Shown here: piece after piece, positions 44,137-52,902 of the stretch
How the letters are laid out: each line of letters starts with the position of its first letter
How positions within the stretch are numbered: position 1 is the first letter of the stretch
Assembly: GCF_008704795.1 (NCBI RefSeq)
Contig: NZ_CP023690.1
Span: 5,962,501 to 6,026,500 of the forward strand
DNA length: 64,000 nucleotides
DNA from: Streptomyces spectabilis
GTDB lineage: Bacteria; Actinomycetota; Actinomycetes; Streptomycetales; Streptomycetaceae
Direction: 5' to 3'
Position numbers and translations under genes: made by a program
The notes under the pieces: model-generated
Told to the model about the DNA's origin: nothing
The model's input: the letters and a program-made list of their open reading frames with translations, nothing else
The model's database searches: none

Positions 44137-44534
44137 CTTTGAGGCGCGGCGCCGAACGGACTGTCGATCACATATCGCCAGTATCCGTCGGCGCCGCGCC
44201 GTGCTACGTCCGTGGCCGTCGAGCGCACCTTGCCGCCGATCTCCCAGTCCACGACGAGCAGCGCGACATCGCCGTCACCTGCGACGTACACCTGTCGGGT
44301 GCGGACGGCGATGGGCAGGCCGAGGGCCAGGAACGGGGCGTTCTGCGCGGCGATCGCGGCGTCCCCGTGCACCGGCACGCCGGACTCCGGTACGAACGCG
44401 GCGCGCGGCTCGTACAGCTCGCGGACCGCGTTCGGGTCGCCGCTGTTGAAGCGCGCGGCGAACGCGGCGGGCACGTCCTCGGCGCGCGTCGGCAGGGGGG
44501 ACGGGGGCAGGATGGGGGTGCTCGGCTCGGTCAT
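44130..44534 (-). CDS. SnoaL-like/NTF2-fold (DUF4440-type) protein
   Basis: 134 residues with the cone-shaped NTF2 pattern: helix VPAAFAARFNSGDPNAVRELYEPRAAFV, then strands VYVAGDGDVALLVVDWEIGG and WRYVIDSPFG. Such proteins include polyketide cyclases, isomerases and small ligand binders. ATG at 44534, only 25 bp from the divergent HxlR regulator start, so the two promoters overlap and the regulator probably also controls this gene. The stop codon lies inside the CTAGTCG tandem repeat. Confidence 0.75.
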   Translation of the reverse strand: MTEPSTPILPPSPLPTRAEDVPAAFAARFNSGDPNAVRELYEPRAAFVPESGVPVHGDAAIAAQNAPFLALGLPIAVRTRQVYVAGDGDVALLVVDWEIGGKVRSTATDVARRGADGYWRYVIDSPFGAAPQSD

Positions 44535-44559
44535 GCGCGACACGGTAGGAGGCGTCCTC

Positions 44560-44985
44560 GTGACTCACCGAACGGTAAGTCAGGCAGGTCAGGGCGTCCG
44601 CGCGGGACGGCCGGGACTTCCCGACGACCCGCGCGCCCGGGTCACGGCGCCCAGCCCCGGCTGCCCCGTGGAGGTCACGCTCGCGGCGCTGCGGGGCCGC
44701 TGGACCACGCTCGTGGTGCGCGAGTTGCTCGCGGGTGACGTGTACGCGTACAGCGAACTCGCCGCCGCGCTCCCGGAGTTGTCCGACAAGGTACTTGCGG
44801 AGCGGCTGGCGCAGCTCACCGCCGCCGGAGTGGTCCGGCGCACGCGTACGCCCGGCTGGCCGCCCGCCGTCACCTATCGACTCACCCCGCACGGCAGGGA
44901 GCTGGGTCCGGTGCTCCAGGCCCTCTGGGACTGGGGCGCGGCCGCCGCCCTTGACGTCCCGGAAGAGGAAGCCGACACGCCATGA
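44560..44985 (+). CDS. HxlR family transcriptional regulator
   Basis: 141 residues. CPVEVTLAALRGRWTTLVVREL, then a winged helix (YSELAAALPELSDKVLAERLAQL, GVVRRTRTP) and YRLTPHGREL are the HxlR signature; these often sense aldehydes, quinones or redox stress. GTG at 44560 is chosen for the AGGAGG box 7 nt upstream; an ATG at 44533 is in frame but has no box. Its stop overlaps the next start (ATGA), so it is translationally coupled to the monooxygenase-globin fusion. Confidence 0.88.
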   Translation: MTHRTVSQAGQGVRAGRPGLPDDPRARVTAPSPGCPVEVTLAALRGRWTTLVVRELLAGDVYAYSELAAALPELSDKVLAERLAQLTAAGVVRRTRTPGWPPAVTYRLTPHGRELGPVLQALWDWGAAAALDVPEEEADTP

Positions 44986-45779
44986 GCGCGAGCCCCGCCC
45001 ACACCGTCGAGTACATCCGCTACCGCGTGCCCGCCGAGCGCGCCGCCGAGTTCCTGTCCGCGTACACCCGCGCGGCCGTGCCGCTGGCCGCGGCGCCGCA
45101 GTGCGTGGACTACGAACTCGCCCGCTGCGAGGAGGATTTCGAGCACTTCGTCCTGCGCATCACCTGGACCTCCACGAAGGACCACCTGGAGGGCTTCCGC
45201 TCCTCCGAGCACTTCCGGGACTTCTTCGCGCACGTCCGCCCGTACGTCGAGAACATCGAGGAGATGCGGCACTACACGCCGACCTCGGTGCGCGGCTCCG
45301 GCGCCTCGACGCCGACGCTGTACGCGTGGGCGGGCGGTGCGGAGCGCTTCGTGCGGCTCACGGAGGTCTTCTACGAGAAGGTCCTCGCGGACGACCTGCT
45401 CGCCCCGGTCTTCGCGGGCCTCGCGCCCGAGCACGCGGCGCACGTCGCGCAGTGGCTCGGCGAGGTCTTCGGCGGCCCGGCGGCGTACTCCCGCGACCAC
45501 GGCGGGCCCGACGGCTCGGGCGCGCACGGCCACATGGTCTCCAAGCACCTCGGCAAGGGCATCACCGAGCCCCAGCGGCGCCGCTGGGTGAACCTCATGC
45601 AGGACGCGGCGGACGAGGCGGGCCTGCCGACCGACGCGGAGTTCCGCTCGGCGTTCGTGGCGTACGTGGAGTGGGGCACGCGCCTCGCCGTCTCCTTCTC
45701 GGGCCCCGAGGCCACCCGCCCCGCCGACCAGCCCGTCCCCACCTGGACCTGGGGCGCGGCCCCGCCGTACCAGCCGTGA
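44982..45779 (+). CDS. antibiotic biosynthesis monooxygenase-truncated globin (group II) fusion
   Basis: 265 residues in two domains. Residues about 1-100 form an ABM dimeric ferredoxin-like fold (VEYIRYRVPAERAAEFLSAY ... VLRITWTS). Residues about 110-255 form a group II truncated haemoglobin with Tyr131 near the B10 position, proximal-type His189 (SKHLGKGI) and Trp202 (RRRW) as TrpG8. A chimera of this type has been described from S. avermitilis. A role in oxygen- or NO-linked oxidation, perhaps of quinones, is plausible. It is co-translated with the HxlR regulator, suggesting control by the compound it handles. Confidence 0.88.
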   Translation: MSASPAHTVEYIRYRVPAERAAEFLSAYTRAAVPLAAAPQCVDYELARCEEDFEHFVLRITWTSTKDHLEGFRSSEHFRDFFAHVRPYVENIEEMRHYTPTSVRGSGASTPTLYAWAGGAERFVRLTEVFYEKVLADDLLAPVFAGLAPEHAAHVAQWLGEVFGGPAAYSRDHGGPDGSGAHGHMVSKHLGKGITEPQRRRWVNLMQDAADEAGLPTDAEFRSAFVAYVEWGTRLAVSFSGPEATRPADQPVPTWTWGAAPPYQP

Positions 45780-45795
45780 CGGCCCCGAAGAGCCG

Positions 45796-46683
45796 TCAGC
45801 GAACCCCCGCCGGGGACTCCGCACTCCAGCTGGCCAGGAGGCGGAGGGCCTCGGCGGAGGGGGAGCCGGGCTCGGCGTGGTACGTGACCAGGTACTGCTC
45901 CGCGTCGTCGTCGAGCCGCATCGTCTCGTACGAGAGGGTGAGCTCGCCGACCAGCGGGTGCCGCAGCTGCTTGACCCCGTGCCCCTTCTCCCGCACGTCG
46001 TGCGCCGCCCACAGCTTCCGGAACGTCTCGCTCTTCACGGACAGCTCCCCGACCAGGGCCGACAGCTGCGGGTCGTTCGGATAGCAGCCCGCGTCCATCC
46101 GCAGGAAGCTGACCATGTCCGACGTCTTCTGGTCCCACGTGTCCGCGAACAGCTCCCGCACGGCGGGGTCGAGGAAGACGAGCCGGGCCCAGTTCCGCTG
46201 CTCGCGCGGCAGGGCGCCCCAGTCGCCGAACACGGCGGTCGCCATGCGGTTCCAGCCGAGGATGTCGGAGCGGCGCCCGCCGACGTACGCCGGGACGGTC
46301 TCCATGGCGTCGAGGAGGTGCTGGAGCGCGGGCCGCAGCGTCTGCGTCGGCGCGACCCGCTTCTTCTTGTGCGCCGTGGGCTTCGCGAGGTGCGTGAGGT
46401 GCGCGTGCTCCGCGTTGCTCAGCCGCAGGGCCCGCGCGATGGAGTCGAGGACCTCCGCCGAGACATTGCGTCCGTTGCCCTGCTCAAGGCGTGTGTAGTA
46501 CGCCACCGAGACGCCCGCGAGCTGCGCCAGCTCCTCGCGGCGCAGGCCCGGGACCCGCCGGTGCCTGCCGTAGCCGGTCAGGCCGACGTCCTGCGGCTGG
46601 AGCCGGGCCCTGCGGGTGCGCAGGAACTCGCTCAGCTCGGCCCTGCGGTCGAGGCCCTCGGGGGCGGCGGCGTTCACGTCCAT
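45796..46683 (-). CDS. MmyB-like helix-turn-helix regulator (XRE N-terminus, MLTR C-terminus)
   Basis: 295 residues. The N-terminal HTH ([28 protein letters not shown]) is followed by the PAS-like MmyB ligand domain ([39 protein letters not shown]), which in the founding structure binds a fatty acid. Members usually regulate the divergent neighbour, here the alcohol dehydrogenase. ATG at 46683 has GGAAGG just upstream. A TACCAC-CA-GTGGTA repeat in the shared promoter is the likely site. Confidence 0.9.
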   Translation of the reverse strand: MDVNAAAPEGLDRRAELSEFLRTRRARLQPQDVGLTGYGRHRRVPGLRREELAQLAGVSVAYYTRLEQGNGRNVSAEVLDSIARALRLSNAEHAHLTHLAKPTAHKKKRVAPTQTLRPALQHLLDAMETVPAYVGGRRSDILGWNRMATAVFGDWGALPREQRNWARLVFLDPAVRELFADTWDQKTSDMVSFLRMDAGCYPNDPQLSALVGELSVKSETFRKLWAAHDVREKGHGVKQLRHPLVGELTLSYETMRLDDDAEQYLVTYHAEPGSPSAEALRLLASWSAESPAGVR

Positions 46684-46731
46684 GCCTTCCAGTATTCCGG
46701 CGTGCCGCCGTTCGTACGCTCCTGAGCCTGA

Positions 46732-46745
46732 TACCACCAGTGGTA
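46732..46745. promoter_or_regulatory. inverted repeat TACCAC-CA-GTGGTA, putative MmyB-type operator
   Basis: Perfect 6-bp arms with a 2-nt centre in the 128-bp region between the divergent MmyB-like regulator and alcohol dehydrogenase genes. Confidence 0.6.
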
Positions 46746-46811
46746 CGCACACGGTGCGTAGGCACAACGGAGGGCTGGGTGACCGCCCGCCCCGCTGCCA
46801 GGCTCGATGGC

Positions 46812-47897
46812 ATGACCGCACAGACGACCTCCCCCACCACCACCCGCAACGCCCCGGCCGGGCACGTACCGGCCTACGCCGCCCCCGCGGCCTCCGCGCC
46901 CCTGGAGCGCACCACCGTCCCGCGCCGCCCCGTCGGCGAGCACGACGTGCTGATCGACATCAAGTACGCCGGAATCTGTCACTCCGACATCCACCAGGCC
47001 CGTGACGGCTGGGGCGAGGGCATCTTCCCGATGGTGCCGGGACACGAGATCGCGGGCGTCGTCGCCGAGGTCGGCCCCGGCGTCACCAAGTTCCGGGTCG
47101 GCGACCGCGTCGGCGTCGGCTGCATGGTCGACTCCTGCCGCACGTGCGACGCCTGCCGGGCGGGCCTTGAGCAGTACTGCGTCAAGGGCAACGTCCAGAC
47201 GTACAACGCGCTCGACAAGAGCGGTGAGCCCACCTACGGCGGCTACTCCCGGCAGATCGTCGTCGACGAGGCCTTCACCCTGCGCATCCCCGACGGCCTC
47301 TCCCTGGACGTGGCCGCGCCGCTGCTGTGCGCGGGCATCACCACGTACTCCCCGCTCGCGCACTGGAACGCGGGCCCCGGCAAGAAGGTCGCGATCGTCG
47401 GGCTCGGCGGCCTCGGCCACATGGCCGTCAAGATCGCGCACGCGATGGGCGCCGAGGTGACCGTCCTGTCGCAGACCCTGCGCAAGAAGGACGACGGGCT
47501 CCGGCTCGGCGCCGACCACTACTACGCGACCGGCGACGACGCCACGTTCGAGCAGCTCGCGGGCGCCTTCGACCTGATCGTGTCCACGGTCTCGGCGCCG
47601 CTGCCCTTCGACAGGTACCTGGGCCTGCTGAAGACGGACGGCGCCCTGGTGAACGTGGGCGCACCCGAGGAGCCCGTGTCCCTCAACGTCTTCTCGCTCA
47701 TGCTCCAGCGCAAGACCCTCGCGGGCTCAGCCATCGGCGGCATCGCGGAGACCCAGGAGATGCTGGACTTCTGCGCCGCGCACGGCCTGGGCGCGGAGAT
47801 CGAGCTGATCGGCGCCGACCGCATCAACGAGGCCTACGAGCGGATCCTGGCGAGCGACGTCCGCTACCGCTTCGTCATCGACGCGGCCACGATCTGA
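46812..47897 (+). CDS. zinc-dependent NAD(P) alcohol dehydrogenase (CAD-like)
   Basis: 361 residues. Catalytic zinc ligands C56 (GICHSDIH) and H78-E79 (PGHEIAG), structural zinc cysteines in [20 protein letters not shown], and the Rossmann motif GLGGLG. The pattern is that of the cinnamyl-alcohol/YahK-type reductases, which reduce broad-range aldehydes with NADPH. An extra 25 N-terminal residues ([13 protein letters not shown]) are low-complexity. It is divergent from the MmyB-like regulator and followed by a palindromic element. Confidence 0.9.
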   Translation: MTAQTTSPTTTRNAPAGHVPAYAAPAASAPLERTTVPRRPVGEHDVLIDIKYAGICHSDIHQARDGWGEGIFPMVPGHEIAGVVAEVGPGVTKFRVGDRVGVGCMVDSCRTCDACRAGLEQYCVKGNVQTYNALDKSGEPTYGGYSRQIVVDEAFTLRIPDGLSLDVAAPLLCAGITTYSPLAHWNAGPGKKVAIVGLGGLGHMAVKIAHAMGAEVTVLSQTLRKKDDGLRLGADHYYATGDDATFEQLAGAFDLIVSTVSAPLPFDRYLGLLKTDGALVNVGAPEEPVSLNVFSLMLQRKTLAGSAIGGIAETQEMLDFCAAHGLGAEIELIGADRINEAYERILASDVRYRFVIDAATI

Positions 47898-47930
47898 GTG
47901 GGCGCCGCTTTTCGGCGCTCCGCGCCTCGT

Positions 47931-47979
47931 CCTCAAACGCCGGACGGGCTGGAAGATCCAGCCCCTCCGGCGTTTGAGG
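47931..47979. repeat. dispersed palindromic element, inverted pair
   Basis: Two 23-nt arms with the CCTCAAACGCCGG core, separated by AGA, form a hairpin with one mismatch, 34 nt after the alcohol dehydrogenase gene. Same family as 19937-20078 and 31456-31501. Confidence 0.8.
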
Positions 47980-48132
47980 AGCGGGCCTGGGGCGCCCCGC
48001 GAGGCCCCCTGGTCCCCTGGCCCTAGGGCGCATGGCGCAGCAGCGCGGGACCTGGTGGCCGATGCCCGGAGTGAGGGCCCGGCCGTAGCGTTCCGGGTGT
48101 CAGCACGACAGGCACCGGAGGAGGTCCGCACG

Positions 48133-48522
48133 ATGAGCATCGAGCTGAACCACACCATCGTCCAAGCCGAGGACAAGAAGGCGTCCGCACGGTTCCTCGC
48201 GGACATCCTGGGGCTCGAAGTCGGCCCCCAGTACGGCCCGTTCATCCCCGTGGAGATCCCCAACGGCGTCACGCTCGACTACTACGAGGGCGACGGCGAC
48301 CCGCTCGTGTCGCAGCACTACGCGTTCATGGTCTCCGATGGCGAGTTCGACGCGATCTTCAGCCGCATCAAGGAGCGGGGCCTCACCTACTGGGCGGACC
48401 CGTACCACACGCGGAAGAACGAGATCAACACGAACGACGGCGGCCGCGGGCTCTACTGGGACGACCCCAACGGCCACAAGCTGGAGATCATCACCAAGCC
48501 GTACGGAGCCGGGGACGCCTGA
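48133..48522 (+). CDS. VOC superfamily (glyoxalase/bleomycin resistance-type) protein
   Basis: 129 residues with the paired beta-alpha-beta-beta-beta fold: LNHTIVQAEDKKASARFLADILGL, then the second half ending GLYWDDPNGHKLEIITKPY. The metal-site pattern His (LNH), His (QHYAF) and Glu (KLEI) is kept, so a metal-dependent dioxygenase, lyase or isomerase activity is possible; the substrate is unknown. GGAGGAGG precedes the ATG at 48133. Confidence 0.85.
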   Translation: MSIELNHTIVQAEDKKASARFLADILGLEVGPQYGPFIPVEIPNGVTLDYYEGDGDPLVSQHYAFMVSDGEFDAIFSRIKERGLTYWADPYHTRKNEINTNDGGRGLYWDDPNGHKLEIITKPYGAGDA

Positions 48523-48543
48523 GCCGGGGCGCCCGCGCGCGGG

Positions 48544-49338
48544 TCACTCCCCGCGCAGGAACCCCAGGACCAGGGGCGTGGCCACGTCCGCGAACTCCTC
48601 GAAGTACGCGTGCCGGGCGCCCGGGACCCACCGCATCCGGGCGTCCGCGATCCGCTCCGCGAGCAGCGGGGCGTTGGCCGCCGGATTGAAGGCGTCGTCG
48701 CTGCCGTGCACCACGAGGGTCGGCGCCTTGATCCGGAGCAGCGCGTCCCACGCGTCGTGCCGGGCGCTGGCCCGCAGATGACGCCGCCGGGCGTGCGCGG
48801 GCATCGAGGGGTCCCCCAGGGTGTGGAACCGCGTCCGCCCGGCCGCCCGCTGCGCCGCCAGCCACGCGGGTGTGTACATCAGCTCCCGAAGGGCGCGCGC
48901 CGCCGCCTCCTGGTCCGGCTGCGTCAGCGCGCGCCGGACCTCGGGCCCGCGCTCCACGCCGTGCGGCGCCCCCGGCGACGTGCAGCCGAGGACGAGCCGG
49001 TCCACCAGGTCCGGCCGGTCGGCGGCGAGCCACTGCGCGACCCGGCCGCCCATCGACGTCCCGTACACATGCGCCCGCTCGATGCCGGCGTCCGCGAGGA
49101 CGGCCGCCACATCGTCGGCGAACCCGCGCGTGCTGTACGCGTCCGTGTCCGGCCGGTCGCTCTCGCCGGTCCCGCGCCAGTCGAGCGTCACCACGGTGAA
49201 CGCGGCGGCGAAGTCCGCCACGACGGGGTCCCACCACCGCCGGCTGTTGGACTGCCCGCTCAACAGGACGAGGGGCTCACCGGAGCCCCTCAGCTCGTAC
49301 GCGAGGCCGGTGCCGTCGTCGGCGAAGGCGAGGGGCAT
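48544..49338 (-). CDS. alpha/beta hydrolase
   Basis: 264 residues. Nucleophile elbow GTSMGG with Ser95, acid in VHGSDD and His in ARHAYF near the C-terminus; the oxyanion region is LLSGQSNSRRWW. This is the epoxide-hydrolase/esterase-like subgroup of single-domain hydrolases with a small helical cap. It starts 3 nt before the msrA stop on the same strand, so it is co-transcribed behind msrA. The substrate cannot be predicted. Confidence 0.85.
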   Translation of the reverse strand: MPLAFADDGTGLAYELRGSGEPLVLLSGQSNSRRWWDPVVADFAAAFTVVTLDWRGTGESDRPDTDAYSTRGFADDVAAVLADAGIERAHVYGTSMGGRVAQWLAADRPDLVDRLVLGCTSPGAPHGVERGPEVRRALTQPDQEAAARALRELMYTPAWLAAQRAAGRTRFHTLGDPSMPAHARRRHLRASARHDAWDALLRIKAPTLVVHGSDDAFNPAANAPLLAERIADARMRWVPGARHAYFEEFADVATPLVLGFLRGE

Positions 49339-49341
49339 GAC

Positions 49342-50049
49342 CTACTGCGCGGCTTCCGGCGCGGGGGCGATGCCCGTGGGGCAGGCACGGCCCCAGTTCG
49401 TCTCGGACGGGCTGCTCAGCTCGACGCCGGTGCCGCCAATGCCGCAGTACCCGTCGGGGTTCTTGTCCAGGTACTGCTGGTGGTAGGGCTCGGCGGGCCA
49501 GAAGGCGCGGTCTTCGGCGGGCAGGACCGTCGTGGTGATCGTGCCGAGGCCCGCGGCCGTGAGGACCTGCTGATAGGCCTCGCGGGACGCGGTGGCCGTC
49601 TCCTCCTGGACGGGGGAGTGGGTGTAGATCGCCGAGCGGTACTGCGTGCCCACGTCATTGCCCTGGCGGAAGCCCTGCGTCGGGTTGTGCGACTCCCAGA
49701 AGACCTTCAGGAGCTCGGCGTAGGTGACCTTGGAGGGGTCGAAGACGACGCGGACCACTTCGGTGTGGCCGGTCAGGCCGGAGCAGACCTCTTCGTACGC
49801 CGGATTCTTCGTGTATCCGCCCTGGTAGCCGACGAGGGTCGTCCAGACGCCGTCCGTCTGCCAGAACTTGCGCTCCGCGCCCCAGAAGCAGCCGAGCGCG
49901 AAGTCCGCCACCTCAAGGCCCTCGGGATACGGGCCCTGGAGCGCGGTGCCGAGGACGGTGTGACGGGAGGGGACCTCGAACTCGGGGGTCTCGCGGCCCT
50001 TCAGGGCCTCCTCGGGAGTCGGGAGCACGGGGGTGCGGCCGAAGATCAT
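49342..50049 (-). CDS. msrA: peptide-methionine (S)-S-oxide reductase
   Basis: 235 residues. It repairs methionine-S-sulfoxide in proteins. The nucleophile Cys54 lies in [11 protein letters not shown], with [25 protein letters not shown] and the C-terminal resolving cysteines (GYCGIGG, GRACPTG) as in the family. A 45-residue N-terminal extension is typical of Streptomyces MsrA. A GGAGGA box precedes the ATG at 50049. It forms an operon with the downstream hydrolase. A dispersed Streptomyces repeat lies upstream. Confidence 0.94.
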   Translation of the reverse strand: MIFGRTPVLPTPEEALKGRETPEFEVPSRHTVLGTALQGPYPEGLEVADFALGCFWGAERKFWQTDGVWTTLVGYQGGYTKNPAYEEVCSGLTGHTEVVRVVFDPSKVTYAELLKVFWESHNPTQGFRQGNDVGTQYRSAIYTHSPVQEETATASREAYQQVLTAAGLGTITTTVLPAEDRAFWPAEPYHQQYLDKNPDGYCGIGGTGVELSSPSETNWGRACPTGIAPAPEAAQ

Positions 50050-50123
50050 CGGGTCCTCCTGGAGCAGGTGTCGGCGTGATGCTCAACGCCTGGGGGCGAC
50101 GGGGAATTCCTGGGCCGACAGCG

Positions 50124-50180
50124 GGAGCGCCCGAAGGGGCGCGGGGAACTGCGCGACCAGCCACAGCGGGCTCGCAGACG
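50124..50180. repeat. dispersed intergenic element (GGCGCGGGGAACTGCGCGACC type)
   Basis: The sequence with hairpin GCGCCC-GAAG-GGGCGC (50127-50142) followed by GGGAACTGCGCGACCAGCC is one I recall as very common between Streptomyces genes. It occurs once in this window, between msrA and the TPR-like gene. Confidence 0.5.
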
Positions 50181-50214
50181 ATCGACGGCCTGTCGCGGCA
50201 CTCCCGCGAAGCGG

Positions 50215-51333
50215 CTAGTGCCGCAGCGTCGCCGGGCTGCCGCCATTGGCCTCATAGCCCGCGACGGCCAGGGCGCGGTAGACCGCGTAGTCCGCCGCGG
50301 GGTCCGCCGACAGGGTCCAGGGCAGCGCCCCCACGTGGCCGTCGACGCGCACCAGCTGGTCCATCGCCTCGCCCCAGCGCTCGCCGCGGACCAGGAAGAA
50401 GACCAGGAGGTGCCGGACGTGGGCCAGCATCGGGTCGTCGGGACGGGCCGAGTGCACCGCGAACTGGGCGCCCTCGACGGCCTTGGTCACGACCTCGCTC
50501 TGGTAGAAACCGCGCACCATGTTGACCTCGGGGAGGTGCTCGTACACCGCGAAGAGGGGGAGCGCGGAGAGCAGCGAGCCACCGGGGGCGCGGGCGGCCG
50601 CGGCCTCGGCGAAGGAGAAGGCCTCCTCGCGGGTGCCGTGCCACTTCTCGCACCAGTAGTGCAGCGCCGCCAGATGCGCCCCCATGTGCGCGGGCGCGCG
50701 GTCCAGGATCTTCAGCCACAGCTGTTCGAACTCCGCGCGCTCATAGGCGAGTCCGCGGGCGATCGACAGCTCGATGACGTACGGGACCGGGTCGCCGGGG
50801 GAGAGCAGCGCCGCCTGGCCGCAGGCCGCCCTGGCCTCCTCCAGGATGATCCGGAACTCGTCCGTCCCCGGTGTCGAGGTGCGCCAGGCCTGCTGCACCA
50901 GGAACTCCGCGTGCACCGCCGCGCCGCCCGCGTCCTTCTCGGCCTCCGCGCGCCACACCCGCAGCCACTGGCCGCCCGGGGTGTCGCTGACCCCGCCGGG
51001 CCGCTGCCGCAGCTCCAGGGACGCGGCGCCCGCGAAGGCCTGCACGCGCTGCCAGCGCCGCTCGCCGTGCACCTCGGTCCCGGCGAGGAGCTGGGACGCG
51101 CCGCGCCAGTCCTGGGTGCGCTGCACCAGGTCGAGCACCTCGACCAGGTCGGCGTCCGGGCCCGGCATGCGGATGTCCAGGTCCTCCTGGCGCGCGAAGC
51201 CGTAGTTCGCCGGGTCCGCCGCGTCCGGGGCGCCGGGGTGCACCTGGCGGATCCCGGCGCGCCTGCGCAGCAGGATCGGCCCGAGCACCGCCCCGATCAT
51301 GACCACTGCCATCAGGACCCAGAGAATCTCCAT
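50215..51333 (-). CDS. membrane-anchored hypothetical protein with TPR-like helices
   Basis: 372 residues. One N-terminal membrane helix (ILWVLMAVVMIGAVLGPILL), a charged linker, then an all-helical region with TPR-like character (EEARAACGQAALL, LWLKILDRAPAHMGAHLAALHYWCEKW, EEAFSFAEAAAARAPGG). The bulk should be cytoplasmic and may act as a scaffold. A GGAGG box precedes the ATG at 51333, and the gene is divergent from metB. I know no function for this family. Confidence 0.7.
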   Translation of the reverse strand: MEILWVLMAVVMIGAVLGPILLRRRAGIRQVHPGAPDAADPANYGFARQEDLDIRMPGPDADLVEVLDLVQRTQDWRGASQLLAGTEVHGERRWQRVQAFAGAASLELRQRPGGVSDTPGGQWLRVWRAEAEKDAGGAAVHAEFLVQQAWRTSTPGTDEFRIILEEARAACGQAALLSPGDPVPYVIELSIARGLAYERAEFEQLWLKILDRAPAHMGAHLAALHYWCEKWHGTREEAFSFAEAAAARAPGGSLLSALPLFAVYEHLPEVNMVRGFYQSEVVTKAVEGAQFAVHSARPDDPMLAHVRHLLVFFLVRGERWGEAMDQLVRVDGHVGALPWTLSADPAADYAVYRALAVAGYEANGGSPATLRH

Positions 51334-51454
51334 GCCTCCAAGCGAACCAGACGCCTGTGACAATTGGCCAACCTGACCGTCCGCGCAGGCCAAACCGCTC
51401 GTGGTGACCGCCCCGTACGGCCCCCGCAGCCGTCCCGCATTACGCTCAGGCCGC

Positions 51455-52609
51455 ATGAGTGACTCGCACAGCAGCCAGAGCTTCGAGACCGTAGCCATCC
51501 ACGCGGGCAACACCGCCGACCCGCTCACCGGCGCGGTCGTCCCGCCCATCTACCAGGTGTCCACGTACAAGCAGGACGGAGTCGGCGGACTGCGCGGCGG
51601 CTACGAGTACAGCCGCAGCGCCAACCCCACCCGCACGGCGCTCGAGGAGAACCTCGCCGCCCTGGAGAACGGCCGCCGCGGTCTCGCCTTCGCCTCCGGC
51701 CTCGCCGCCGAGGACTGCCTGCTGCGTACGCTGCTCGCCCCCGGCGACCACGTGGTCATCCCCAACGACGCGTACGGCGGTACGTTCCGCCTCTTCGCGA
51801 AGGTCGTCGCGCGGTGGGGCGTGGAGTGGTCCGTCGCGGACACCTCGGACCCGGCGTCCGTACGAGCCGCCCTCACGCCCAAGACGAAGGCCGTCTGGGT
51901 CGAGACCCCGTCCAACCCGCTGCTCGGCATCACGGACATCGCCGCCGTCGCGCAGATCGCCCACGAGGCGGGCGCCCGCCTGGTCGTGGACAACACCTTC
52001 GCCAGCCCTTATCTGCAGCAGCCGCTCGCCCTCGGCGCGGACGTCGTCGTGCACTCGATGACGAAGTACATGGGCGGCCACTCGGACGTCGTGGGCGGCG
52101 CCCTGATCGTCAACGACGACGCCCTGGGTGAGGAGCTCGCGTACCACCAGAACGCGATGGGCGCGGTCGCCGGACCGTTCGACTCCTGGCTGGTGCTGCG
52201 CGGCGTCAAGACGCTCGCCGTCCGCATGGACCGGCACAGCGAGAACGCGACCCGCGTCGCCGAGATGCTGACCAGCCACGCGCGCGTGACCAACGTCTTC
52301 TACCCGGGCCTGGACTCGCACCCCGGCCACGAGATCGCCGCCAAGCAGATGAAGGCCTTCGGCGGCATGGTGTCGTTCCAGGTCGAGGGCGGCGAGGAAG
52401 CGGCCGTGGAGGTCTGCAACCGGGCCCGTCTGTTCACGCTCGGCGAGTCCCTCGGCGGCGTGGAGTCCCTCATCGAGCACCCCGGCCGCATGACGCACGC
52501 CTCCGTGGCGGGCTCGGCCCTGGAGGTCCCGGCCGACCTGGTGCGCCTGTCAGTGGGCATCGAGGCCGTCGACGACCTCCTCGCGGACCTCAAGCAGGCC
52601 CTGGGCTAA
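51455..52609 (+). CDS. metB: cystathionine gamma-synthase
   Basis: 384 residues of the Cys/Met-metabolism PLP enzymes: SRSANPTRTALE, the AFASGLAAED loop, ETPSNPLLGITD and the Schiff-base Lys204 in HSMTKYMGGHSD. The synthase condenses an activated homoserine with cysteine to give cystathionine; the family also includes gamma-lyases, which this sequence alone does not exclude. ATG at 51455. Monocistronic and divergent from the membrane TPR-like gene. Confidence 0.9.
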   Translation: MSDSHSSQSFETVAIHAGNTADPLTGAVVPPIYQVSTYKQDGVGGLRGGYEYSRSANPTRTALEENLAALENGRRGLAFASGLAAEDCLLRTLLAPGDHVVIPNDAYGGTFRLFAKVVARWGVEWSVADTSDPASVRAALTPKTKAVWVETPSNPLLGITDIAAVAQIAHEAGARLVVDNTFASPYLQQPLALGADVVVHSMTKYMGGHSDVVGGALIVNDDALGEELAYHQNAMGAVAGPFDSWLVLRGVKTLAVRMDRHSENATRVAEMLTSHARVTNVFYPGLDSHPGHEIAAKQMKAFGGMVSFQVEGGEEAAVEVCNRARLFTLGESLGGVESLIEHPGRMTHASVAGSALEVPADLVRLSVGIEAVDDLLADLKQALG

Positions 52610-52647
52610 GTCCGGTCGGCCGGACAGTCCGCGCCGCCGCTCGCGGG

Positions 52648-52902
52648 CTACCAGCGCGTGAGCGGCGGCGTCGTCCGCGACGGCGGCTCCACCCACGGCT
52701 GCGCCGTCGCGGCCCACACGGAGAACGCCACCGCGGCCGCGAGCAACAGCAGCCACAGCAGGCGCCGCCCGGCGGTGCGGCGCCTGAGCGCGCGCGAGCC
52801 GCGCCGCACCGCGTCCGCGTGCAGGTCGGGCGGCACGGACGCGGGCGCACCCGCGTCCAGGAGCCGGCGTACGGCCGCCTCGCGGCGCTCCTGCTGGCTC
52901 AT
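52648..52902 (-). CDS. small membrane protein, possible partner of the sigma-like factor
   Basis: 84 residues: a basic cytoplasmic half (QQERREAAVRRLLDAG, DAVRRGSRALRRRTAGRR), one membrane helix (LLWLLLLAAAVAFSVWAA) and a short outer tail (PWVEPPSRTTPPLTRW). It overlaps the sigma-like gene by 4 nt (ATGA), the usual layout of a sigma factor and its membrane regulator, but it has no zinc-binding anti-sigma motif and the cytoplasmic part is short. Confidence 0.65.
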   Translation of the reverse strand: MSQQERREAAVRRLLDAGAPASVPPDLHADAVRRGSRALRRRTAGRRLLWLLLLAAAVAFSVWAATAQPWVEPPSRTTPPLTRW

